64,000 nt of DNA, taken from an uncultured Poribacteria bacterium. GTDB lineage: Bacteria > Poribacteria > WGA-4E > WGA-3G. Positions 35,620 to 44,627 of the stretch are shown piece after piece. The first letter of the stretch is position 1. Each line of letters opens with the position of its first letter. A program made the translations under genes and the position numbers. The stretch covers positions 3,178,835 through 3,242,834 of the forward strand of contig OX638352.1 of NCBI GenBank assembly GCA_951813545.1, written 5' to 3'. The notes under the pieces were generated by a model that saw only the letters and a list, made by a program, of their open reading frames with translations, did not search any database and had not been told where the DNA came from.

Positions 35620-37527
35620 CTAAGGAACGGCTTTTGGGTCGTAAACTTCGACACTCGTAAGCGGACCTTCAGCACCGTCACTGTCACCCCCAAAGATATA
35701 GATTTTCCCATCGATGACTTCCGTCGTATGTCCCGATTTTCCGATCAGCATCTCCGGCTCTTGGGTCCAACAGTCGGTTGCGGGATCGTAGCTTTCAATC
35801 GTTGCGAGGTTCTTAAGTTTCTTACCTTCCTCAATGTAACCACCTATGACATAGATTTTTCCATCAATTACGTTTGCTGTGTGACTCGTTTTCGGCGTAG
35901 GCATCTCTGTTTTTTTTTGCCATTGATTCGTTTTTGGGTTGAACACTTCAACGCTGGAAAGATACGGATCTGGCTCGTTTTGAACGCCCGACCATCCCCT
36001 TCCACCGATTGCATACATTTCTCCATTCACAACACTGATTGCCGTGCAAGAACGCGCCTGGGTTATATCTCTGGCTTTTGCCCATGTGTCCGTCAACGGA
36101 TCGTACACCTCCACAGTTTCCAGCCGTCCGTGTTCATTGGAGTTTGACATCCCACCAATGGCATAGATTTTCCTATCCATAACCGAGGTAGAAAGGTAAG
36201 ACCGAGGTGTCGGCATATCCGCTTTCTGCGTCCATGTGTCCGTAGCAGGATCATACATTTCTACGGTTGGAAGCTTTTTAACCTCAAGTCCCCACCCCTT
36301 ATACCGTTTAATTTTCTTTAGTTGATCTCCACCAATGGCATAGATTTTCCCATCCACAACCGAGGTAGATACAGCAGATCGAGGTGTCGGCATATCCGCC
36401 CTTTGTTCCCATGTATCGGTTTCCGGGTCGTACATTTCTACTTTTGAAAGCACCATGTCCCCAAATTCGTCCTGTTCGAGCCGAACTTGACCCCCTATCG
36501 CGAATATCTTACCATTCACAACCGAGGTAGAAAAGTCATATCGGGCTGTTGGCATGTCCTTTTTCCGGGTCCATTGCGCTGTAGAAAACCTGAGAGAATT
36601 CCCCGGTGTTTCAGATACCAGCGGCGTATCAGGGGTCTGTAGTCCTTTCCCAATATTTTTATTCGTGGAAGTCGCTCGTCCGACTTGGTTCCGTAGGTCG
36701 GGTTTTGAATCAATATCGAGGACGACAAAGGTATCAACAATTTCAACCGTGGGTTCGGAGACTGCCTCGAAACTATACGGCTTTTGAAAGTGGACGAGGT
36801 GTTGGTGGGTCGCGCCTAATAGAAAGACAACCAGAAAGGTTGCGATACCAAAGGCACCCCACGGGAGCAGTGGTTTTGCAACCGGTGGTGATATCGGTTT
36901 CAAGTCAGCGACCTGCCGCATGATGTTTTCCGTTAGGTTGGTGGGGAACTGCACGCCGCTGAGAACTTCCTGAACCAGAAGTTCTTGGTCCTCCCGCAAA
37001 CGCTTTCGTGCCCGCCAGAGTCGGTTTGTAATCGTGTTTACCGAGACACCTAAGAATTTGCTTATCTCCTTCGCTGTCATTTCACCGAGATAGTGGAGCG
37101 TCATTACCGTGCGCTCACTCTCCGGCAGTTTGGACAGAAGTTTTTCGGCGATTTCATGGCGATGCTCGGTGCCTTCTGTCTCGCGCTGTTCCGCGGCATA
37201 ATGGATATAAGAAGATTCTTCTATTTCTTCCATAGGTGTGTCCTCCAGCGATTGCATCGCAGGTTTGTGTCTTTGGATCCAATTAATGCAAAGTCGATTT
37301 GCGATGACATAGAGCCACCCAGCAAATTGATTGGGATTTTTGAGTGTCGAGAGTTTCTTGTATGCTTGGAGAAAGGTATCTTGCGTAATTTCTTCGGCGT
37401 AGTGAAAATCTTTAACCTTCCGCCATGCAAGTGCGTGAACACCTTTTTGGTGCTTTTCGACTAACGTGCTGAATGCCTCATCGTCGCCTGACAGAATTCT
37501 GCGAATCAGTTGAACATCATTTTCCAC
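35620..37527 (-). CDS. ECF sigma factor fused to a transmembrane helix and a Kelch beta-propeller
   Basis: 635 residues from the GTG at 37527 (MENDVQLIRRIL), with GGAGG eight bases upstream and agreement with the starts of its two paralogs. Region 2 of the sigma factor covers about 8-80 (EEITQDTFLQAYKKL), region 4 about 133-180 (PESERTVMTLHYLGE and SVNTITNRLWRARKRL). One transmembrane helix lies at about 222-239 (PWGAFGIATFLVVFLLGA), then a conserved linker (about 250-285, YSFEAVSEPTVEIVD) and six Kelch repeats (about 325-630). The sigma part would be cytoplasmic and the propeller outside. No anti-sigma gene is adjacent, so the propeller itself may control the sigma factor. Confidence 0.9.
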   Translation of the reverse strand: MENDVQLIRRILSGDDEAFSTLVEKHQKGVHALAWRKVKDFHYAEEITQDTFLQAYKKLSTLKNPNQFAGWLYVIANRLCINWIQRHKPAMQSLEDTPMEEIEESSYIHYAAEQRETEGTEHRHEIAEKLLSKLPESERTVMTLHYLGEMTAKEISKFLGVSVNTITNRLWRARKRLREDQELLVQEVLSGVQFPTNLTENIMRQVADLKPISPPVAKPLLPWGAFGIATFLVVFLLGATHQHLVHFQKPYSFEAVSEPTVEIVDTFVVLDIDSKPDLRNQVGRATSTNKNIGKGLQTPDTPLVSETPGNSLRFSTAQWTRKKDMPTARYDFSTSVVNGKIFAIGGQVRLEQDEFGDMVLSKVEMYDPETDTWEQRADMPTPRSAVSTSVVDGKIYAIGGDQLKKIKRYKGWGLEVKKLPTVEMYDPATDTWTQKADMPTPRSYLSTSVMDRKIYAIGGMSNSNEHGRLETVEVYDPLTDTWAKARDITQARSCTAISVVNGEMYAIGGRGWSGVQNEPDPYLSSVEVFNPKTNQWQKKTEMPTPKTSHTANVIDGKIYVIGGYIEEGKKLKNLATIESYDPATDCWTQEPEMLIGKSGHTTEVIDGKIYIFGGDSDGAEGPLTSVEVYDPKAVP

Positions 37528-37661
37528 CGTCACAATCCTCCATAATACACGAACAGATTTAGTTGTACCCACATTCCCATCATAAATTATCTCACAAATA
37601 TAGTTTATAGTAAAGTTTAGAATTAATTAGACACTCCAAAGAGGCGAGGATTGTATCCTCG

Positions 37662-37725
37662 CCAGCGGTGGTGAGGTGTTTTGTGTTTTCCAAAGTGCCC
37701 TCTTATTTTCGGGTTTTACTATAAT
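37662..37725. repeat. Repeat shared with 51790-51842
   Basis: gaggtgtttgtgttttccaa followed by agtgccctc and gggttttactataa recurs near 51790-51842. Both copies lie at the 3' end of minus-strand genes. In this copy the repeat supplies the last codons of the Kelch gene (SKTRK). Confidence 0.7.
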
Positions 37726-38803
37726 CGGATTTTTTCAGTTCTCCCCAACTTGTGGACAGTTTGCCGTTTGCTTCGACGGCACGAGATCCGGTATCGTAGA
37801 CGAGAACATCTGTAGAAAATTGTCCACCTGCATCAAGACTTCCGAAGACATAAATCTTTCCGTTGACCGTCGCTGCACCAAAAGTGTCAAGCGGGTTTGG
37901 CAATGCTGGAATCTCCCGCCACGCCTCCGTCCGTGGGTGATATACATTCACCGTTGCTAATTGCTGCAAGCCGCCTTCGCGTGTGTAACCCCCAATCAGA
38001 TAGATGTCATTTCCAACGACAGCACTCGAGAACCAATTTTTAAGTTCTAACATATCCTTCTTTTTTCGCCATTGACGGTTTATCGGGTCATATTCCTCAA
38101 TGCTCCCCAGAAATTGACCTTCCCCCCAGTTTTGGGGGAGTGGCCATCCTTCTCCGCCAATGACATAAATACGAGTACCGACAACCGCCACACCCCCAGG
38201 ATCGCGCCGGGTCGGCATTTTGCGACCCTTCGTCCACCTATTCGTGGCAGGGTCATAAATGTCAACGCGGTCCATCCGTTGTTCCTGTCCCTCACCCAAG
38301 CCTGTTGTTCCTCCAATGAGATAGATGTTTCCAGCAACCACACCCAGATCGAAGTAGAAGCGAGAAATCGGCATCTCCTTTTTCCGGGTCCATGTATCTG
38401 TGAGTGGATCGTATGCCTCTACACGATCCGCCATTTTCCAATTCTGAAGGAGTTTGTCTTTTGAATTATATCCCCCAAAGACATAGATCGTGCCGTTGAC
38501 GACAGCCGCTTTTGCATTCGTGCGTGGCGTTGGCATATCTGCGCCTCTCTGCCACGTGTTGGTTTGCGTGTCATAGACTTCAACAGTTGAAAGTCCAAAG
38601 GGACCCGCGTTGTCAAAGAGACTGCCACCGATGATATAAACCTTATCCTCTACGACTGCGGTAGAGAATTCCCATCTCTTCGTGGGGAGCTGCGTTATCA
38701 CTTCCCAATCCTCACCGGCAAAGGATTCTATTTGCATAAGCAGGGCAATGAGAACAAGGACCCCCATAGCAATAGTTTTTTTACAATTTAACACGTTTGA
38801 CAT
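37703..38803 (-). CDS. Secreted Kelch-repeat protein
   Basis: 366 residues from MSNVLNCKKTIAMGVLVLIA with GGAGG eight bases upstream; the longer frame from 38959 overlaps the WD40 gene. A signal peptide (about 10-29) is followed by six Kelch repeats with the usual GG and Y/W positions. It ends GKLSTSWGELKKSDYSKTRK, which contains the C-terminal motif seen in other secreted proteins plus a tail derived from a repeat. It is a paralog of the propeller of the sigma-Kelch fusion downstream (37527). Confidence 0.9.
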   Translation of the reverse strand: MSNVLNCKKTIAMGVLVLIALLMQIESFAGEDWEVITQLPTKRWEFSTAVVEDKVYIIGGSLFDNAGPFGLSTVEVYDTQTNTWQRGADMPTPRTNAKAAVVNGTIYVFGGYNSKDKLLQNWKMADRVEAYDPLTDTWTRKKEMPISRFYFDLGVVAGNIYLIGGTTGLGEGQEQRMDRVDIYDPATNRWTKGRKMPTRRDPGGVAVVGTRIYVIGGEGWPLPQNWGEGQFLGSIEEYDPINRQWRKKKDMLELKNWFSSAVVGNDIYLIGGYTREGGLQQLATVNVYHPRTEAWREIPALPNPLDTFGAATVNGKIYVFGSLDAGGQFSTDVLVYDTGSRAVEANGKLSTSWGELKKSDYSKTRK

Positions 38804-38850
38804 TGGGAATACCTCCATATTCCGTGAATCCAGAAAGAGAATTTTTTCCA

Positions 38851-40866
38851 TTACTTCAAAATCACCATTCGCCGCGTCGCTGAGAAATCTCCGGCGGTAA
38901 GCGTGCAAAAATATAGACCACTCGCAACCGGTTCGCCGACTGTATTCCTGCCATCCCAATACGCTGCACGAGCGCGTGAGGTATATCGGCCTGCCACCTG
39001 ATACCCAAGCGACAGTTCACGCACCAGAATGCCATGCGGATTGTAAATGTTGATCTGAACCGCTGCCGGTGCTTTTAACTGGTACGGGATCCAAGTCTCT
39101 GGGTTAAACGGGTTCGGATAGTTGTGCAATAGGGCGGTTTCTGCTGGAGCCAGAAGCGCCAAGAGGTCTTCAAGCACCACGATCCCTCTCGCCATCGTTG
39201 CGTCTTTATGTTCAAGTTGCTCTGCGCCGTGCAACCACCTATGTACCTCTCCTGCGGTGAGCGTCTCACCGACGTGTGAATGTGCAGCGGGTGCTGACAC
39301 AGTAACATTGAACGCCCCTGCCACTAAGACCAGGTCTTGAATGTTGACCACACCATCTTTATTGATGTCTGTCGCATTCTGTCCAGTTCCAGTTTGCCCG
39401 AACTGCGACGCGACGAGGACGAGATCCTGGATATTGACGACACCGTCGGCGTTGAGATCGCCTTTGAGTTGGGATGGTTCCGCGACGGGCATGGCGGGTG
39501 CCAGTTCCCACACCTGAACCGTCCGGTCCCAACTCCCGCTCGCTAACGTGCTACTACCATCCATGGAGAAAGCCAAGGAGGTAACACCAGCCTTATGCCC
39601 TTTAAGGGTCTGCAGGGGGTCTCCGGTTTTCGCGTCCCACAACCGAATCGTGTCGTCATATATCTGAATCGTATAGTCATTACCGCCACTCACTAATGTG
39701 CTACCATCGGGAGAGAACACTACGGAATTGACATCATGTGTATGCCCTTTAAGGGTCTGCAGGGGGTCTCCGGTTTTCGCGTCCCACAACCGGATCGTCC
39801 GGTCATAACCGCCACTCGCTAATGTGCGACCATCGGGAGAGAACGCTACAGTAAGGACACCATTCGTATGCCCCTCAAGCGTGAGCTTGTGATCCCCGGT
39901 TTTCGCGTCCCACAGCCGAATCGTCAGGTCATAACTCCCACTTGCTAACGTGCGACCATCGGGAGAGAACACTATGGAACGGATGTAATTTGTATGCCCC
40001 TCAAGCGTCTGGAGCTGTTCGCCAGCATCAGCATCCCACAACCGGATCACCCGATCATAACCGCCGCTCGCTAACGTGCCATCATCGGGAGAGAACGCTA
40101 CGGCACGGACACCATCCGTATGTTCCTTAAGGGTCATCTTATGTGCTCCGGTTTTCGCATCCCACAACCGAACCGTCCGGTCCCAACTTCCACTCGCTAA
40201 CGTGCGACTATCAGGAGAGAACGCTAAGCAAGTGACACCATCCGTATGCCCCCTAAGTTTCATCTTGTATTCTCCGGTTTTCGCATCCCATAACCGAATC
40301 CCATGGTCATAACTTCCACTCGCTAATGTGCGACCATCGGGAGAAAACGCTACAGCAAGGACACCCCCCGTATGCCTCCAAAGTGTCATCTTGTATCGGT
40401 CGCTCGGAACACCCTCCACTTCCGCTGGAATGTCCGTAACTGTTCCTTCTGGCGTGAGCTGAAGCATATTCCGGCTGCCGTATTTTCCCCAGACACCGTT
40501 GATGTTAAGCTCACCAACCCATCTGTACTCACCGGGAAGCGTTATCACATAGCCGTATAATCCGGTAGCTCTTTCTGAATCAGGAACATCAACCCAGGGG
40601 CTCGTTGAATCATCCCGCCTCTGCCATTTAGAGTTGCGAACTAAATCGAGAGAAACAGTACTGCGGTCCTTTGCGGCATAAACGGTCCCTCGACCTCTTG
40701 GTGGCACAAAGAGTATTGAAACTCCGTCCTCGAGCAGAAGGATATGTGATGTCGGCGGATACTCGTCCGCAGCCTGACCATAGTTGATGCCCTGCGCGCC
40801 AACACCTATCAACACAACGACTAAAATCACTGCCAAGTTTTTTCGATTCACAATTGCGCTTTTCAA
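38851..40866 (-). CDS. Secreted WD40 protein with dockerin-type repeats and a C-terminal sorting-like domain
   Basis: 671 residues from the TTG at 40866; AAGGAG lies seven bases upstream, while a GTG at 40902 overlaps the upstream stop. A signal peptide (VVLIGVGAQGI) is followed by an Ig-like region and seven WD40 repeats (FSPDGRTLASGSYD ... IRLWDAKTG). Two dockerin calcium loops follow (DLNADGVVNIQDLV and DINKDGVVNIQDLV). The C-terminus (NGLVRELSLGYQ region, ending SGLYFCTLTAGDFSATRRM) resembles FlgD/T9SS-type sorting domains. The WD40 DNA repeats are nearly identical, suggesting recent expansion. Confidence 0.9.
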   Translation of the reverse strand: MKSAIVNRKNLAVILVVVLIGVGAQGINYGQAADEYPPTSHILLLEDGVSILFVPPRGRGTVYAAKDRSTVSLDLVRNSKWQRRDDSTSPWVDVPDSERATGLYGYVITLPGEYRWVGELNINGVWGKYGSRNMLQLTPEGTVTDIPAEVEGVPSDRYKMTLWRHTGGVLAVAFSPDGRTLASGSYDHGIRLWDAKTGEYKMKLRGHTDGVTCLAFSPDSRTLASGSWDRTVRLWDAKTGAHKMTLKEHTDGVRAVAFSPDDGTLASGGYDRVIRLWDADAGEQLQTLEGHTNYIRSIVFSPDGRTLASGSYDLTIRLWDAKTGDHKLTLEGHTNGVLTVAFSPDGRTLASGGYDRTIRLWDAKTGDPLQTLKGHTHDVNSVVFSPDGSTLVSGGNDYTIQIYDDTIRLWDAKTGDPLQTLKGHKAGVTSLAFSMDGSSTLASGSWDRTVQVWELAPAMPVAEPSQLKGDLNADGVVNIQDLVLVASQFGQTGTGQNATDINKDGVVNIQDLVLVAGAFNVTVSAPAAHSHVGETLTAGEVHRWLHGAEQLEHKDATMARGIVVLEDLLALLAPAETALLHNYPNPFNPETWIPYQLKAPAAVQINIYNPHGILVRELSLGYQVAGRYTSRARAAYWDGRNTVGEPVASGLYFCTLTAGDFSATRRMVILK

Positions 40867-40898
40867 AATACTACTCCTTATAATATCCGTTTTCGATT

Positions 40899-42182
40899 TC
40901 AACGTGAAAGTGCGTCTGCTACCAGACGTTCTAACGTATCCCCTCTCGCTTGATGCGTAATTAACGTGCCATCTTTAGCAATAAGCCACGGTGTTGGGAT
41001 TGAGTTAATGTAGTACTGTCGTGCGACGGGACTTTTCCATCCTTCGCCACTGAAAACCTGCCGCCAAGGAATCTCATTCTCTTTGAGGTAATCCCGCAGT
41101 ATATCTTCATCAGTGTCAAGGCTAATACCAATAACGTCAAATCCTTCGTCTTTATAGGTGTCATAGACTTTTTTGACATTCGGCATTTCTGCGATGCACG
41201 GACCGCACCAGATTGCCCAAAAATCGAGGAGGATGACTTTGCCACGATATTGCTCAAGCGAAATCGGATTGCCATCAAGGTCCGTGGCGGAAAAATCAGG
41301 CACAGTCTTCCCGATTAACGCCAGCGCAGGATTAGCCTTTATGCGGTATTCATTTGCCAGTTCGGCGTTACCTAATCTTTCATGAATCTTGGCAAGTCTT
41401 CTGAAAACACCACTGTTTTCCGGGAACTGCTCCTCAAGTTTCGTAAAAAGCTGCAGCAGCTCTTCATCCCGATTCATCATCCGAAGCATATCACTGAGGA
41501 CAAAGTGATCTCGAAGGTTGTCAGGTTTCAGGGTCTCTTTATAACGGTTGATGAGATTCTCGGCATCTTCCGCTCGTTCGACTTGCATGTAGAGGCGCGT
41601 AAGTGCCAAATATACATAAGTTCGATCCTCGTTGTCCGGATGCTCCTGAATTCCGGCAGCCAAGGTGGCAATGGTTTCTTCAAGGTTTGCGTATATCTCT
41701 TCGGGTTTGTATTCCCAAACACTGGATGACCAGTAAATTCTTGAGGAAAAGCTCAAGTTTAGAACCGTAAATTCTTCATTTGCATGATGTCGACACCGGA
41801 CGAGCGGCATGGCATCACCATACAATTTGCGTTGCTCAGTTTTCGCCTCTCTATAGTTTGGGTTAAGCTCATAACTATAACTCACTGGCATTTCTGGATC
41901 TGTGCTCTGCGTAAAAATCGGTTTGCCGCCTTCTTTATCTGCAGGACAGATTAGCACATTCTCATCTGTCAAATGTTTTGGATGGAGATCTGAAAGCCAG
42001 GCTGGAAAATCGCCATGCTCTTTCTGATAGGCTTGGATCGCTTTGCCGATAACAAGCAGGTTTTCGGTGCAGACTTCGATATTTTTTTCATTTTGTTCGG
42101 GCGGTTCTGGTGTTGCTACCTCCGCATAAGCGAAGTTAACCAGCAGTCCTAACACGATTCCTAACGTCAAAATCACTTTCAT
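40899..42182 (-). CDS. Secreted TlpA-like thioredoxin-fold protein with TPR-like middle
   Basis: 427 residues with a signal peptide (about 1-20). A CPAD-containing segment near 80 resembles pilin-like DUF1559 processing. The middle (about 190-295) is helical and TPR-like. The C-terminal thioredoxin/TlpA domain has the catalytic WCGPC and ISLDTDEDILRDYL. It is likely a periplasmic thiol oxidoreductase. It ends 36 bp before the WD40 gene start, so the two are probably co-transcribed. Confidence 0.87.
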   Translation of the reverse strand: MKVILTLGIVLGLLVNFAYAEVATPEPPEQNEKNIEVCTENLLVIGKAIQAYQKEHGDFPAWLSDLHPKHLTDENVLICPADKEGGKPIFTQSTDPEMPVSYSYELNPNYREAKTEQRKLYGDAMPLVRCRHHANEEFTVLNLSFSSRIYWSSSVWEYKPEEIYANLEETIATLAAGIQEHPDNEDRTYVYLALTRLYMQVERAEDAENLINRYKETLKPDNLRDHFVLSDMLRMMNRDEELLQLFTKLEEQFPENSGVFRRLAKIHERLGNAELANEYRIKANPALALIGKTVPDFSATDLDGNPISLEQYRGKVILLDFWAIWCGPCIAEMPNVKKVYDTYKDEGFDVIGISLDTDEDILRDYLKENEIPWRQVFSGEGWKSPVARQYYINSIPTPWLIAKDGTLITHQARGDTLERLVADALSR

Positions 42183-42370
42183 TTGATTGTCCTCTTTTCT
42201 TTTTGGGTGTTAATCGGACAGTAATATTGAACATTCTCCTTCAGTTTAAAAGATAGTGGAGCACATCTTTTTCGTTGGCCTCTAACTATGGTAGGTGCGG
42301 TTTCTTGAGGGAAACACCCAAGCAAAAACACCTCGCCTCTGCTGTAGGAGCGATCTCCCGATTAGAGATT
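42183..42370. other. Short intergenic region with repeats
   Basis: Contains gaaacacccaagcaaaaaca, a motif also seen twice near 46010-46130, and a GGAGCGATCTCC palindrome relative also found near 25020. Confidence 0.4.
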
Positions 42371-43263
42371 TCATTGCTTAAGTCGTCCCCATGTTATTGC
42401 GAGTTTCCCTTGTGCTTCAACTGCGAGTGCGTCCCCAATCTTTGCGCCGTTTTTACCTACGAGATGATTTGCGTTGCCCGATGCATCTGAAAATTGCTGA
42501 GTACCACCGGGTTCATCAAAATGCCATAAGGCAGCTGTCTTTGCGTCGTTTTTGAACTTGTCGTCTGGCATAAAGCCTTTTTTGTTGACATCGTAACGAG
42601 CCTCCGTTGAGATGCGAACCTCATCAATATATCCAGTGAAGGAATCCCAAAACGATTTGGCTGGCGGACGACCAGGTATCTCAATTATTTTTCCAAACCC
42701 TCCAAGCACGAAATCTTGTGGACGCAAGAAAACAACGCGTCCAAGAGGTGCCCCGTCTTGCCATATCCCTACGAGATCATTGACGATTGTTATTTTCTGA
42801 TCCCCCTTTGACTGATAAGCGATGTGGTGCCATTGGTTCAGCTCCAGTGGAAATGGGAAAGGTATGGTCCTGCCAGCGTTGGCTCCCCCAAACGATAGGC
42901 ATTTATCAGTAAAATTAGGTCACCTTTCAGGGGCTCGATATTGTGCAGATTAGCCAGATCATTTAGGTACGGTTGAAATTCATCGTTCACGATGACCATA
43001 CGCACTTGTTGATGGAGTATCGTCAATAACGTGTCCTTGTTGGCGGGCGGTGTGGTTGGATATATCCATGCTTCAAAGGTGAATTCCTCCGTGCCATCCG
43101 GTAAGAGATAACCAAAGGTTTCAAAATCCAAAACGGCGTAGTCATCAACCCCGTTGAGGACTAAATAGTTTCCACCTGCGGGTGATGGGGGTGGCAACGC
43201 TTTAGCACTCAGCGGAATGAATGTAAGCAAAAAGAGGCATGTAAAAATTTGTCGGTATCCCAT
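42371..43263 (-). pseudogene. Secreted LamG-domain protein, frameshifted
   Basis: Start at 43263 (MGYRQIFTCLFLLTF) with AAGGAG upstream. A signal peptide and the first half of the LamG domain are encoded to 42890, where the frame is lost at a run of five G on the minus strand (42885-42889). The next frame restores the domain (ELNQWHHIAYQSKGDQ, VLGGFGKIIEIPG) and ends EAQGKLAITWGRLKQ at 42371. One extra G would give a single protein of about 297 residues. The paralog at 44628 is aligned over its whole length. Sequencing error is a real possibility. Confidence 0.8.
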
Positions 43264-43334
43264 TTTCATCTCCTTTTTCTTTCGTCTAAAAAGAAAAAAT
43301 CTGTGGATTTCGTTGTAAAGGGTGATGCGCGTCT

Positions 43335-43476
43335 TTATTGCTTAAGTCGCCCCCATGTCCTGGACTGTTGGCATATCTGCTTTCTGCGTCCAATTTCCAT
43401 CTGCAACGAGCAGATCCACATTCACTACTAACAAAGCACAGACAATCAAGATACCTAACGTCCAACGTCCTTTCAC
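43335..43476 (-). pseudogene. Deletion remnant of a secreted Kelch protein
   Basis: From a GTG at 43476 (GGAGG upstream) the frame encodes a signal peptide (GILIVCALLVVNVDLLVA) and the first Kelch strand (NWTQKADMPT), then stops. In another frame the DNA ends with codons for TWGRLKQ and TAA (43335), the same ending as the neighbouring LamG gene. The middle has been deleted, leaving the N-terminal signal and the C-terminal motif joined. Confidence 0.6.
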
Positions 43477-43644
43477 GGTTTACCTCCATTTAATGCTTGA
43501 TAGTCCGGTCCGTAAGTTAGACTTCCGATATGTATTACATGTCCCTTTCCATTCAGACGACTTCAAACCTACGCAAAGCCTCTCAGTACGCGCATCACAG
43601 GATTGCAGTTGTTTTAAATGTTCTTGTGTATCATACCCTTTATA

Positions 43645-43684
43645 ATTAAAGACACAATTTTCGGAGAAAAATTGTGCATAATTT
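43645..43684 (-). promoter_or_regulatory. Conserved upstream box, copy 2
   Basis: On the minus strand AAATTATGCA, then 24 bases, then TTTAAT, with the inner block AAAATTGTGTC. The box lies about 170 bp upstream of the Kelch remnant (43476). The same box occurs at 45737, 53375 and 57884. Confidence 0.6.
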
Positions 43685-43835
43685 GAAAAAAAATTAAAAA
43701 CAGAAAAGCCCCAGAGGGGCGATAGGTGTATGAACACATATATTATCTTAGGCGAGGTTGGGAGATCAGGTCAGTGGAAAGTGGAAAAAGGCATAGAGAA
43801 ATTTATGCGCGGAGACCTGAGTGAAAAAATAGGTT
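43685..43835. repeat. 3' segment duplicated at 46605-46690
   Basis: About 85 bp (43750-43835) are strongly similar to 46605-46690. Both copies include a nested stem (CAGGTC ... GACCTG around GGCATA ... TATGC). Both lie directly 3' of an EEGL/EDEL-type C-terminus of a BNR-type propeller. Confidence 0.7.
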
Positions 43836-44533
43836 TTACAGTCCTTCTTCAATCAAGATATGAAACACCCCACGCTGTTGTGTAGCAAGGTAACGCTTGT
43901 CTTAAGGATTAGTCGGCTTTAAGGGCATCCTCCTGTACTCGTTCCCAAACACCTGAGTTGAGGCGATAGAGTCCCTCGTTTGTCCCGACAAACACCGTGT
44001 TCCCAATCGTAGCGACTGTGTAAATGCGTTTGATCGTCAATCCTTCGTTAAAGGGATCCCACTGTGCTCCTGCATTCATAGATCGGAAAACGCCATTATC
44101 TTGCAGAAAAAGATACTTGGATTTTGTAGATGTCAAGCGTCCCTGCTCTCTCGGAGACAAACGCGATCCATCGTCCGTCTGGAGACCATGCGGGATTATT
44201 GTCACGTGCCAGATGGTTCGTCAACCGCTCGGATACCTTTGTATTGAGGTTCATTACATAAATGTCCTCATTGCCGTCCCAAGAGGAAACATAAGCCATT
44301 CGCTGTCCGTCCGGCGAAAACGTTGGATAAGTCTCATCGGCGAAGTGGTCTGTCAGCTGCTGGAGATTCTTGCCGTTGATATCCATCATGTAGATGTCAT
44401 AATTTTCATTCCGCTTGGAACTAAAGGCAATATATGGAACATCGGATGCTTGTGTACAAAGGTCTGCCGCAAGCAAGAAGCACATTAATATCGTTGTGGT
44501 TCCCAACGCGATATAGGCAAATTTCCGTTTCAT
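43836..44533 (-). pseudogene. Chimeric remnant: TolB-like propeller joined to BNR/YCF48 propeller pieces
   Basis: From MKRKFAYIALGTTTI (44533, GGAG upstream) a signal peptide and three PD40/TolB-like blades (YIAFSSKRNENYDIYMM...) are encoded until 44110. The frame then changes to a BNR/YCF48 segment (FLQDNGVFRSMNAGAQWDP ... GLYRLNSGVWERV) and, after another break near 43910, to its C-terminus (YLATQQRGVFHILIEEGL). The BNR pieces match the sigma-propeller gene at 46693. It is a recombination product and not translatable as one frame. Confidence 0.7.
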
Positions 44534-44627
44534 TTTTATATTCTCCATGTGCACTATTCAAAACTGGTGCGTTTGGCAATGATGGGTTTAACGGCGTAGA
44601 AAGTCCCGTACTGTGACATTCTATGTA

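Noticed and set aside
35620..37572. The longer start of the sigma-Kelch gene at 37572
   Set aside because: The extra 15 codons have no match in the two paralogs, and a good ribosome-binding site precedes the GTG at 37527.
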